From contig JACQFQ010000007.1 of the NCBI GenBank assembly GCA_016199985.1, positions 1 to 35,318 on the forward strand: 35,318 bases of DNA, given 5' to 3'. Below, one piece after another: positions 25,304 through 33,557 of the stretch. The translations under genes were made by a program, and so were the position numbers. How positions within the stretch are numbered: position 1 is the stretch's first letter; each line of letters starts with the position of its first letter. The notes beneath the pieces were generated by a model. It had not been told where the DNA came from, searched no databases, and saw nothing but the letters and a program-made list of their open reading frames with translations. Origin of the DNA: Verrucomicrobiota bacterium. GTDB taxonomy: Bacteria > Verrucomicrobiota > Verrucomicrobiia > Limisphaerales > UBA11320.

Positions 25304-27790
25304 ATGAAGACCTTCATCGCCATCGCCATCGCCCTCGGATTCATAGGCCTGCCGGCCCCTTCCCTATTGATCGCGGCTGAGCCGGCGACGCTCTCGAGCA
25401 AGCTGTTCCTGGCGATCCGCGCCGGCGCGCCGGGGTCCGTGCGGAATCTGCTGAAGGCCGGCGCGGACGCGAATGCTCGCGACGAACTCGGCAACACGCC
25501 GTTGATGGCCGCCGCGTTGAACGCCGACGCCGGTGTTCTTGAGCTGCTTCTCAAGGCTGGCGCGGACGTGAACTCCACCAATCAAGCCGGGGCCACCGCC
25601 CTGATGCGCGCGGCGACATTCGAGGATAAAACCCGGTTGCTCGTGGCGAGCCGCGCTGATGTCAAAGCCCGCTCGCGCATGGGCAACAGCGCCGTGATGC
25701 TGGCGGCGCGCAAACCGGGGAACGTCCGCACGGTGAGATTCCTCCTCGATCAGGGCGCCGACCCCAACGCGGCGAACTTCTTGAGCGCGACTGTTTTGAT
25801 GTGCGCGGTGGCGGCCGACGACATGGACACTGTCCGCCTGCTGCTCGACCGTGGCGCCAACGTGAATGGCATCCCGAAGCCGGGTTCGGAGAATTTCTTC
25901 TGGGGCGGCTGGCGGACGCCGCTGGGATGGGCCGCGTTTCAAGGGGACGAAGCCCTGTGCAAGCTCCTCCTCGAGCGGGGAGCGAAGGTGAACGCCTTCG
26001 TCGAAACCGGCGGCGCTCTCGGGCAGGCCGGGTGGGGCGGACGCGCCGGAGCGGCGCGCGTGCTGCTCGACGCCGGCTCACAGGTGGATCAGCGCGATCT
26101 CATCGCCAACTACACGCCTTTGCATTGGGCCGCTTCCTCGGAACGCTCCTCGCCCGCCCTGGTTGAGCTCTTGCTCGCCCGAGGCGCGGACGTGAATGCT
26201 GAAGGCGGACAGCCGGTGGACAATTATCTTGGCGTGGCGCAGACGCCGCTGATGCTGGCCCGTAGACGGGGTGGCGACACGCCCATCGTGCGAGCGCTGC
26301 TCAAGGCGGGCGCCAGGGAAACGCCCGTTTCCGCCGCGAGCGCAAAGACCGTGGCGCAAACCTCGATTGCCCAAGGGAGTCGAACCGTGGCCGAGGCCAT
26401 ACAACGGGGGCTCCCTCCGCTGACGAGGACCGCCCAGGAATCCGTGTCCACGTTCCTTCGGCATGCGAGCAAGCAGGATTGCGTCTCCTGTCATCAGCAA
26501 CAGCTGCCTCTCCCGGCGTTGAGCCTGGCGCACTCCCGCGGATTCGCCACCGATCGTGCGGCGACGCTCCACCAGCTGGAGCTTTTGAAGCGGTCTTTTT
26601 CCACCGGCCACATCACCCAAGGCAGCGAGTCTCACTCGATCCTCGAGGTGAACCTGCAGCCCACGTTTCATCCAGATCCGGCCATCACCGACGGGTACTT
26701 CGCCTTGGGGCTCCGATGGGAGCGGGAGCCCGCCTCCGCGGCGACCGATTCCATGGTGCATCAGCTCGCGACGATCCAGCATCTCGACGGCCACTGGAGC
26801 TGGAATCTTCCGCGCGCACCCATTCAGGCGAGCGACATCACCGCCACGGCGCAGGCGGTGTATACGCTCCAGTCCTACGGCATTCCGGCCCGTCGGCGGG
26901 AGCTTGAGTCGAGCGTGCTGCGCGCGAAAGCCTGGCTGATGAAGGCCGAGGCTGACGGCAATCAGGACCGGGCGCATCAGCTGCTCGGGCTTGCTTTGGC
27001 CGGCGAGAAACACGGGGCGTTGAAGAAGTTCACGGACGCGTTGCTGCGCGAACAGCGCCCCGATGGCGGATGGGGCCAGCTGGCCGGTTTGGACAGCGAC
27101 GCGTACGGGACGGGTCAGTCGCTCTATGCGCTGATGGAGGGCGGGAAGCTTGCGTCCAACCATCCTGCGGTCCGCCGAGGCGTTGATTTTCTCCTTCGCA
27201 CACAGCTTGCCGATGGCACCTGGCATGTGCGCACCCGCGCGCATCCGTTTCAACCGCCGATGGACAGCGGTTTCGCGCATGGCCGGGACGGCTGGATTTC
27301 CGCCGCCGGAAGCAGTTGGGCCGTGATGGCGCTGGCGACCTCGCTGGACCCTTCCACCACGCCGGGGGTCGTCGGCTCCCTTGCCGTCGTTTCCAAGCCA
27401 TCCGGCCCCGCTGGCGCCGGCGCGGACGCTGGCCCGCCTCAGTTCGACGGAGCCGTGGAATTCGCGCGCGACATCCAGCCGCTGCTCCAGCGGTCCTGCG
27501 TGGCATGCCATAGCGGCGATCGACCCAAGGGCCACTTCCAGCTGACCGATCGCGCTTCGCTGCTCCGAGGCGGCGCGCGCGGCGAGCCGGCGGTCGTTCC
27601 CGGCAAACCCGAAGCGAGCGCTTTGCTTCGCTTCGTGCGGGACCAGGTGGAAGATCTCGAGATGCCCCCTGTGGCGAAGCGATCGAAGTTTCCAGCGCTG
27701 ACGAAAGACGAGATCGCCAAGCTGACCGCATGGATCGCTCAAGGCGCGAAATGGCCCGAGGGCGCCACTCTCCACGCGGCCGCGAAATAG
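25304..27790 (+). CDS. Ankyrin-cytochrome c-toroid-PSCyt1 fusion protein
   Basis: An 828-residue exported protein. A signal peptide (about 1-25) precedes eight or so ankyrin repeats (about 30-345; LLLKAGADVN, LLDQGADPNA, LLLDRGANVN and similar). A first heme-binding motif CVSCH is at 393-397. Then follows an alpha/alpha-toroid segment with three QxxDGxW motifs (QHLDGHW, QRPDGGW, QLADGTW; about 480-680) like those of squalene-hopene cyclases. A second heme motif CVACH (732-736) lies in a Planctomycete cytochrome C (PSCyt1)-like domain that runs to the end, with EMPP in the axial-Met region. The order is unusual but the domains are each clear. The catalytic DxDD of squalene-hopene cyclase is absent, so the toroid is probably a binding fold. 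A role in periplasmic electron transfer or redox sensing is inferred. Confidence 0.85.
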   Translation: MKTFIAIAIALGFIGLPAPSLLIAAEPATLSSKLFLAIRAGAPGSVRNLLKAGADANARDELGNTPLMAAALNADAGVLELLLKAGADVNSTNQAGATALMRAATFEDKTRLLVASRADVKARSRMGNSAVMLAARKPGNVRTVRFLLDQGADPNAANFLSATVLMCAVAADDMDTVRLLLDRGANVNGIPKPGSENFFWGGWRTPLGWAAFQGDEALCKLLLERGAKVNAFVETGGALGQAGWGGRAGAARVLLDAGSQVDQRDLIANYTPLHWAASSERSSPALVELLLARGADVNAEGGQPVDNYLGVAQTPLMLARRRGGDTPIVRALLKAGARETPVSAASAKTVAQTSIAQGSRTVAEAIQRGLPPLTRTAQESVSTFLRHASKQDCVSCHQQQLPLPALSLAHSRGFATDRAATLHQLELLKRSFSTGHITQGSESHSILEVNLQPTFHPDPAITDGYFALGLRWEREPASAATDSMVHQLATIQHLDGHWSWNLPRAPIQASDITATAQAVYTLQSYGIPARRRELESSVLRAKAWLMKAEADGNQDRAHQLLGLALAGEKHGALKKFTDALLREQRPDGGWGQLAGLDSDAYGTGQSLYALMEGGKLASNHPAVRRGVDFLLRTQLADGTWHVRTRAHPFQPPMDSGFAHGRDGWISAAGSSWAVMALATSLDPSTTPGVVGSLAVVSKPSGPAGAGADAGPPQFDGAVEFARDIQPLLQRSCVACHSGDRPKGHFQLTDRASLLRGGARGEPAVVPGKPEASALLRFVRDQVEDLEMPPVAKRSKFPALTKDEIAKLTAWIAQGAKWPEGATLHAAAK

Positions 27791-28006
27791 GGCGGGCCAA
27801 CCGCGGCTCGGAGGCTCCGCGCTCGGAGTGGAAAACCGCGTTGCCGTCAGCCGTCGAATCACGCGGCGTGGACTGACGGGCGCCGTCCTGTGTTCACTTG
27901 GGACAGCATGTGACGCCTTCGCGCCGCAAGCTCCGCAAAGCACCCGTCTTTGTTGCCTATGATCCCTATCGCGCCTTCCGCGGACGCCGCATCGCACCAG
28001 ACCGGA
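27791..28006. other. Convergent intergenic region
   Basis: The 216 bp between two converging genes contain several GC-rich partial inverted repeats (for example around 27811-27835) but no hairpin followed by a T-run on either strand. No gene is seen. Confidence 0.4.
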
Positions 28007-30256
28007 TCACGGCTTCACGATCATCACATTGAAGGCGGCGCCTGCCGGCATGGGGCTCAGGTCTTCGTGGTAAATGCCCCATCGACGCGCCCCGCCAGGA
28101 ATCGTGTAGAGATACACGCCCACTGTTTTGTTTTCGAGTCGGAAGTCCCCGTTATAATTGTGCTGCGCGAAGAGCAGCGCGTTGGGATTGTCGTTGATCA
28201 TCGGATGATCGATCAGCAACACGTGGTCAAAGCCGGAGATCGCGTTCGTCTTCTTGGCGAGGAATGCAAATGTGCCGGTGTTCACTCCCAGACCCGGCGC
28301 ACGCAACTCGCCGCTCACAGCCACGTCTTTCGTGCCCAGACTCATAAGATTGGCGTTCGCCGTATTCCACAGGGTCACAGCGCCGACACTCGGATTCTGG
28401 CTGCCCAACTGCACATCACCCCCGAAGCCATCTCCTCCCAAATAAGCCTGCTCGTGGCCCGATCCTTCCACCATCAACCAATCTCCTTGGACGCGCGTGT
28501 TGCTGCCCAAAACGGTGGTAATCCAATCGGGTCCGAAGTTGATCCAGAGTTCGGGCATGAGATCGACCAAGACGCGACCCGGAGAGCCGCGTCGGCCGGA
28601 ATACCCGAATGTCAGATCCGCGGCGCGAATCGTGGCCGTGAAGTTGTCCGCCACATCGAGCTTGTTGAGCGCTCCTTGATAGGACAAATCGGCGCTGAAT
28701 GCGGCCAGCGATGCATCGAAGCGCACGCCCCCCGCAGCGCGAACACTGAACTGATTGGCCGTGGTGGAGGCATAGTCTCCACCGGACTGATCCGACCAGA
28801 CGAACGAGCCCGAGTGGTTGGCCTTCGCGTGATAGCCGGCAGCAAAGCTCAAGCTGCCGGACGCCTCATTCAAGGAGCCGCCGGGAACGACACCATATGT
28901 GCCAGCCGCGGTATTCACTCCACCCCCGCCCACAACCGAGCTGTACCCGCTGGCGGTATTGTTCCAGCCGCCCACGATCGAGCTCCAGTTGCCGCTGGCA
29001 GTGTTAGGCCAAGGGCCGCCAAAAGTGTCTCCGCCGCCGCCGCCCACAAACGAGGAAACCCCGCCCGCCGTATTCCATCCCCCGCCCGCCACAGTGGAAT
29101 GCCGTGCTCCCGCAATATTCTTCTGCCCGCCGCCCACCGTGCTCGCGCCATTGGTGGCGGCGTTGTTCAACCCGCCTCCCACAGTCGAAAAAGTGATCTG
29201 CGTCAAATTCGAGTAGCCCCCTCCAATGACGCCGCCCAGGCTGAGGTTGGTGTTTCGCAGTCCACCGCCCACCGCGGAGTAATTGGCTATGGACTGGTTC
29301 TGGGCGCCGCCCAGAACGGCCGTGCCTGGATAAGGAGCCTGGTTCTCACTGCCCCCGGCGACAACAGCCCCGCTCCCCGCCAGATTCCCCAGGCCGCCAC
29401 CCACAAAACCGTAGGAATCCGTGACGCGATTGGTATACGGGGAATTCCCGCCGCCCGCAACGGCGCCACCCTCGCCCGAGACTCGATTGCCCTGAAAACC
29501 CCCGACGATATTCGGCGTTCCTCCCGACGGCTCCACGCGCAGACCCGTATCGCCGTTCACCTTCACACGCACGGGCATGTTGTCGATCGTGCCGAGAAAA
29601 CTCCCTGCCGTCGTGCCCGCGTTGCCGTCCAGTTTCCAATCAGCGCTACCCGCCAGAGTGAGCGTGTTGCCGTTGGCGGTGATTGTGATGTTCGCGCCGG
29701 CGGCCAGGCTCACATTGTCATGAAGATTGTTCACGCTCTTGACGACCTCCCCGCTCGCTATCTTGGCCGCAGTCACGGCATTGGCGCCCAGGCCGGCATT
29801 GCCCACCGCATTGGGAGCAACCGCGTTCGCGCTGGTCGCCGTGGTTGCCGTGGCCGCCGTCGCGGCACTCGCAGCGTTGGCGGCGAAGAGTGAATGGGGA
29901 GCTGGCGAAACAGGCATGCGCGGCGAGAGTGGCACGGGCGCAGTCACCACGCCGTTGGATCGGACCCCCAACTGCAACCAGCGCGCGGCGCCGTTGAAAG
30001 CCCCCGACCCGAAGTCGAGTGACACCGTGAACAGACCATTGGTCACATCCACCGATGAAAACGCGTTCGTGTTGCCGACTCGGCTCCCGGCCGCGGCGTC
30101 GTCCCAGAGGGAAACCCGAAGCTCGTAATGGCCCGTGGGATACACGCCATTGTCAGCAAGGCGTCCTTGAAATGTGAACGCCGTGCCCAACGGAGCGGCA
30201 TGGATGAAAGAGCCCGTTGAGGCCAACAACAAGAAACCGAAGAGATACAGTTTCAT
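28007..30256 (-). CDS. Secreted YadA-head-like repeat protein
   Basis: A 749-residue protein. The ATG at 30256 has an aaagga-type site before it and a signal peptide (about 1-20, LLLASTGSFIHA); an upstream ATG at 30340 in frame is rejected because it would precede the signal. Residues about 22-120 are the TAFTFQGRL-type N-terminal domain common in Verrucomicrobiota and Planctomycetota. An Ala/Thr/Asn-rich stalk (AATAATATTATSANAVAPNA) follows. From about 265 to 490 a run of 12-14 VGGGxxN-type repeats of 14-20 residues resembles the left-handed beta-roll of YadA/trimeric autotransporter heads and some phage fibres. The C-terminal ~200 residues end in a compact domain (FNVMIVKP). No beta-barrel, PEP-CTERM or LPXTG anchor is seen, so how it stays on the surface is unknown. 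Confidence 0.75.
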   Translation of the reverse strand: MKLYLFGFLLLASTGSFIHAAPLGTAFTFQGRLADNGVYPTGHYELRVSLWDDAAAGSRVGNTNAFSSVDVTNGLFTVSLDFGSGAFNGAARWLQLGVRSNGVVTAPVPLSPRMPVSPAPHSLFAANAASAATAATATTATSANAVAPNAVGNAGLGANAVTAAKIASGEVVKSVNNLHDNVSLAAGANITITANGNTLTLAGSADWKLDGNAGTTAGSFLGTIDNMPVRVKVNGDTGLRVEPSGGTPNIVGGFQGNRVSGEGGAVAGGGNSPYTNRVTDSYGFVGGGLGNLAGSGAVVAGGSENQAPYPGTAVLGGAQNQSIANYSAVGGGLRNTNLSLGGVIGGGYSNLTQITFSTVGGGLNNAATNGASTVGGGQKNIAGARHSTVAGGGWNTAGGVSSFVGGGGGDTFGGPWPNTASGNWSSIVGGWNNTASGYSSVVGGGGVNTAAGTYGVVPGGSLNEASGSLSFAAGYHAKANHSGSFVWSDQSGGDYASTTANQFSVRAAGGVRFDASLAAFSADLSYQGALNKLDVADNFTATIRAADLTFGYSGRRGSPGRVLVDLMPELWINFGPDWITTVLGSNTRVQGDWLMVEGSGHEQAYLGGDGFGGDVQLGSQNPSVGAVTLWNTANANLMSLGTKDVAVSGELRAPGLGVNTGTFAFLAKKTNAISGFDHVLLIDHPMINDNPNALLFAQHNYNGDFRLENKTVGVYLYTIPGGARRWGIYHEDLSPMPAGAAFNVMIVKP
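28800..29475 (-). repeat. Degenerate coding repeats (VGGGxxN units)
   Basis: About 13 imperfect units encode the consensus S-x-V-G-G-G-x-x-N-x-A within the YadA-like protein. The unit length varies (about 42-60 bp), and the repeat is conserved at protein rather than DNA level, which argues for an old beta-roll rather than a recent slippage array. Confidence 0.7.
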
Positions 30257-30420
30257 TTTTCCTTTCGAGATTTGCGCGATTGTCCGGATGCCCTGTCTGA
30301 AAGAAAGAGGATGCCGCCGAAGAAACATCATCTGTCCCACGGAACCCCAGTCCTGATTCGATGTGATTTATGGACTAAACCCCGGCGGATTTCAATCCCG
30401 GCAACGCACAAGAAGAACTG

Positions 30421-30501
30421 GTCGCCAAGATCGACTCCTCGTCTGGCGAGGCGCGCGCGTCCGTGGGCCTCCTTGGAACGCAAAGTCGCCAAGACGCAAA
30501 G
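30421..30501. repeat. Short direct repeats (gtcgccaaga, cgcaaag)
   Basis: gtcgccaaga occurs at 30421-30430 and 30485-30494, and cgcaaag at 30479-30485 and 30495-30501. The unit cgcaaagtcgccaagacgcaaag resembles a dispersed intergenic repeat I have seen in many environmental bacterial genomes, which has no known function. That identification is from memory. Confidence 0.45.
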
Positions 30502-30682
30502 GCCCGGAAGACAGAAAAGGGCTCGTTGCGAACATGGCGACAGCCACCCTCCATAAAACTTGCGATCAACATTTCCTGCACTTCACAAGCGGGTAGGAGA
30601 AACTCGATCGTGATGAACTTGTACCCTGTTCATGTTCAACAGAACGGAAAATCTTGAAACAAAGTGGCACTTTATGCCTTCC

Positions 30683-30740
30683 CCTAATTGTAGGGATTTC
30701 CTTCGCGAGAAACCCTGCGGAATACCTATGATTAGGGATT
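30683..30740. promoter_or_regulatory. Tandem palindromic operator CCTA-N4-TAGGGATT
   Basis: Two 16-base copies, 30683-30698 and 30725-30740, match at 12 positions: both carry CCTA, four variable bases, then TAGGGATT. The CCTA/TAGG halves form a palindrome, and the copies are offset by exactly 42 bp, close to four helical turns. This is the pattern expected for cooperative binding of a dimeric activator or repressor (for example a NarL/LuxR-type response regulator) upstream of the 30992 operon. The regulator is not in the window. Confidence 0.5.
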
Positions 30741-30839
30741 GAAGGTTCAGGACTTTTCGGTTACCGATATAGGCATGCTCTGGAAAGGCAAAAGCGTAAA
30801 CACCCCGCGCTCTTCGCAATTCCAGAGCTCTTCTTTGTA

Positions 30840-30851
30840 CCCCCCCCCCCC
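30840..30851 (+). repeat. Poly-C tract (12 C)
   Basis: Twelve consecutive C residues lie about 140 bp upstream of the start codon of the first beta-helix gene, between the palindromic operators and the gene. Such tracts change length by slippage and can alter promoter spacing or an untranslated leader. A sequencing artefact is the alternative. Confidence 0.8.
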
Positions 30852-30991
30852 GCGTTTACTGCAAGCTCGGGGTTTAATTTTGTTCGGGGAGGGTTATGTT
30901 TCGGGCGTGATCACCCGACTCCAACCCGAGCCCTCGAGTTCGTTTTCGCTGCCATGGTCACACCCACTTCAACCTTCTTCCCAGGATCCCC

Positions 30992-33526
30992 ATGTCGCTG
31001 ATGGATGCGTTGTTGTTGGATGAGTACCGTGATCCCAAACAGCTGTGGGTGAATCAACGGGCGGATGGATCCAAAGGGTCGGCCACTATCAATGACCCTG
31101 CGGATGGAGGGGTGAAGGCGGATACTCCTCGCCAAATTCTCAACCCGATTTCTTACGACAATCGCCAGCTTTTGATCCGTACGGAGCGGCCTCATGGGTA
31201 TTCAAGAGTGAATCCTGGGACTGTTGTTATTACCGCTACAGACACTAAAAACCGCAGCGGACGGGGGCCTTGGTTTGGTGTCCCTCTTCAGATTACCTGG
31301 GTTTCTGAGTTTGCCTTTACATGTCATGTGACCAGCGATCCTGAGGCGCCACCCGACCCGATGTACACCACGTCTTGCCCGGCTGCCGGTGGTGCTGGGA
31401 CGCTTTCGGTGGTCGCTTTCTGGCCGGTCGCCTTTGTTCCTGATCTGGGGAGTGGCTTTGCGGACTATGAAGCCCTTCGCATTCAGAATGTCGTTCCCCA
31501 GGAGTACAATGGGGATGTTGTAGCGGTAGTGGGTGTTAATGCCTCAGGGACAGGTGGCTTTTACTATCGTCTAAGTCAGGTTCCGTCAGGGGCCACTGGC
31601 TTGCAAGGGACCGTTTCCAAACTGACTTTCAGGTTTGATAACGCTCTCCGCTCGGCTCCGCCGTCCTCTCTCATCCGGTTGGGCTTAGCTCCTCCGTCGA
31701 ATCCGTTCATGACTCGTGGGATTTGTTCTGCGTTCGTGACGAATGTGGACCCTCCCGCAGATCAATGGATCTATTACCCAGGTGTCCCGATGCTTGATGG
31801 CCAGAGGATCGTTGGGTCGGGGATGGATGCGACCACCGTGCAGCTTGGCTTTGCTCTCGATCCGAATAACCAGACGTCTGTTTTTGGCAGGCTCTCTTCC
31901 CCTACCGCCATGAACGCTGGGGAAGTTTCTGACCTAACAGCTGACGGCGCAATGCAAAGTCAGTTGACGGTTCCGAATACCAAGGGAGCCGTGGGAATTG
32001 CTCCTGTGACGGCGGGGGCAGTGTCGCTTTACGGGAGTAATCTGAGAATCCGTCGCGTCCGTGCCATTCACTTCGGACCGCAGGCCTATCACGAAAGTTT
32101 CGCGCTGTATATCAGCGGTGGAGACGTTTACCCAGTGCATGGCCAAGCAAATAATGTCATTGAGGACTGTGTGGTTGAGCGTCCTGGGGCGAATAATTTT
32201 CACGAGACGACAACCGTCTGGCCCAATAGCGCCTCGGGTTCCACTATCCGCCAGCAGATCTCCGCCAACGGAGTGGCCTGCGTTGCGCGGCGGAACTACG
32301 TGGACTGCAAGATACAGACGCCGATATCTAACCAGGTTTCAACTCAACCCCTCTGGATCAGCAACATAACTAGTCCCCCTGATGCCAACGGGAGGTTTAC
32401 CGTGGACACCAGGTTGCCGCACAACCGGGATGTCGGAAACCTTGTGGCGATCGCAGGAGTGGGACAGGCATCCCCAGGGATCCACCCTTACAATGGATGG
32501 TTCCCGATCGTAGTTAGAAATTCCGCCACCTCTTTCACCTGCCAGATTTTTGATATTGGAGGCATGACAATCCCTACCCCTGTTTTTGAACAGGCAAGGG
32601 TTGAGGTCGACATCCATGGCCCGATTGCCTATTCGGGCAGCGGTTCTGTTGTGGAGGGGAACTGGGTCTACGACTCGATGAACTCTGGCTACACCGACAC
32701 GGGTTCCACGCGCGACATTACGTTCCGATACAATTATTTTTCGGATGCGTACACTGGGTTCAATCAGAACCTGACGGACTCGACCAAAGACCGCAGCCTT
32801 TCTGGAGGGGTACCCTTGCTTACAGGTCGTCTCGTTGAAGTGGATACATCGGCGGGCTTTCAGCCTGGAGGGGCAGACTCCAACCACTATCTTGCGGAAG
32901 GGGATATCGTTGAGATCCTTTTCTTCGATTCGGTCGGTCGCAACAGCGATCCAGACTACAACGGAGTCTTTTTTGTCGAAGCCGTGGTGAGTCCTACTCG
33001 ATTTAAGTATCGACTCAATGTGGATCCCAAATTTGGTCCTGCTGTCGCACAACCAAATGCCGTCTACCGAGCCTATGCACTGACCAAGCGTCAGGTGATT
33101 GAGAGCAACTGCGTGGATCTGCTCCCGAATACCCCTCTTACTTGGCCTAATCCCCAGGGGTGCATTTCCGTTCAGGGGCAAACCGTGTTGCCTGCCTTCC
33201 CTGCCTGGGTGCTTCGCGACAATGTTTTTCGCCACACAGATGGCATCCCTACGGAGTTAGCGGGGTTGGCCCATCTGTGCCCAGCAATCCGGATGACCGG
33301 GCTGAATGGAGGGATCATTCAAACAAACCTGATCGATCTTGAAGCCCCATACCCACTCCAATACCTCCGTACGATCCCACCGCCGCCGAGCAACCCAGCT
33401 GACATGTCGAATACATCCATGTCTGGGGCGCTGCTTCGCGGGGGCGATTTTCCGAGTGGGGGGAATGCTCCAGATCAACTACTCGACGAGTTGGCTAGGC
33501 GCATTGAGGATTCATTATTCTTTTGA
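30992..33526 (+). CDS. MSLxDALLLD-type parallel beta-helix protein (paralogue 1)
   Basis: An 844-residue protein with AGGA 5-8 bases before the ATG. It starts MSLMDALLLDEYRDPKQLWVNQRADGSKGSATINDPADGG, with no signal peptide. The rest resembles pectate-lyase/tailspike-like right-handed helices: GSGMDATTVQL (about 275), a VIEDCVVERPG coil, VVEGNWVYDSM and STRDITFRYNYF (about 550-590). Two regions (about 75-225 and 610-690) interrupt the helix and include similar VPQEYNGDVVAV/NSDPDYNGVFFV segments, suggesting inserted or duplicated small beta domains. The catalytic triad of pectate lyase or GH28 cannot be placed. The gene heads a lower-GC block with the PEP-CTERM gene and a second paralogue (34279). 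It is probably controlled by the CCTA-N4-TAGG repeats upstream. Confidence 0.75.
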   Translation: MSLMDALLLDEYRDPKQLWVNQRADGSKGSATINDPADGGVKADTPRQILNPISYDNRQLLIRTERPHGYSRVNPGTVVITATDTKNRSGRGPWFGVPLQITWVSEFAFTCHVTSDPEAPPDPMYTTSCPAAGGAGTLSVVAFWPVAFVPDLGSGFADYEALRIQNVVPQEYNGDVVAVVGVNASGTGGFYYRLSQVPSGATGLQGTVSKLTFRFDNALRSAPPSSLIRLGLAPPSNPFMTRGICSAFVTNVDPPADQWIYYPGVPMLDGQRIVGSGMDATTVQLGFALDPNNQTSVFGRLSSPTAMNAGEVSDLTADGAMQSQLTVPNTKGAVGIAPVTAGAVSLYGSNLRIRRVRAIHFGPQAYHESFALYISGGDVYPVHGQANNVIEDCVVERPGANNFHETTTVWPNSASGSTIRQQISANGVACVARRNYVDCKIQTPISNQVSTQPLWISNITSPPDANGRFTVDTRLPHNRDVGNLVAIAGVGQASPGIHPYNGWFPIVVRNSATSFTCQIFDIGGMTIPTPVFEQARVEVDIHGPIAYSGSGSVVEGNWVYDSMNSGYTDTGSTRDITFRYNYFSDAYTGFNQNLTDSTKDRSLSGGVPLLTGRLVEVDTSAGFQPGGADSNHYLAEGDIVEILFFDSVGRNSDPDYNGVFFVEAVVSPTRFKYRLNVDPKFGPAVAQPNAVYRAYALTKRQVIESNCVDLLPNTPLTWPNPQGCISVQGQTVLPAFPAWVLRDNVFRHTDGIPTELAGLAHLCPAIRMTGLNGGIIQTNLIDLEAPYPLQYLRTIPPPPSNPADMSNTSMSGALLRGGDFPSGGNAPDQLLDELARRIEDSLFF

Positions 33527-33557
33527 TCATGACTTTTCTCAACAAACTCTGCGTTCT

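Larger units (their letters stand above)
30257..30991. other. Regulatory and repeat-rich intergenic region
   Basis: No gene is supported in these 735 bp; short frames on both strands have no ribosome binding site and no recognisable product. The left part should hold the promoter of the minus-strand YadA-like gene. It contains a short direct-repeat element (30421-30501), two copies of a palindromic motif (30683-30740), a weak promoter-like stretch around 30739-30773, and a run of 12 C (30840-30851). GC is clearly lower from about 30560 rightward. Confidence 0.6.

Noticed and set aside
25304..27790. A true squalene-hopene cyclase
   Set aside because: The three QxxDGxW motifs are present but the catalytic DxDD is not, and the toroid is far shorter than a cyclase.
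26078..27997. A 639-codon minus-strand open frame
   Set aside because: Antisense to the ankyrin/cytochrome gene with Arg-rich, low-similarity translation; the plus-strand protein has several clear domains.
28800..29475. A CRISPR or DNA tandem array
   Set aside because: Unit lengths vary and the repetition is in the protein (VGGGxxN), inside one continuous coding frame.
30666..30680. TGGCAC...TGCC as a sigma-54 promoter
   Set aside because: GG and GC are 10 bases apart, not the 12 required for the -24/-12 elements.
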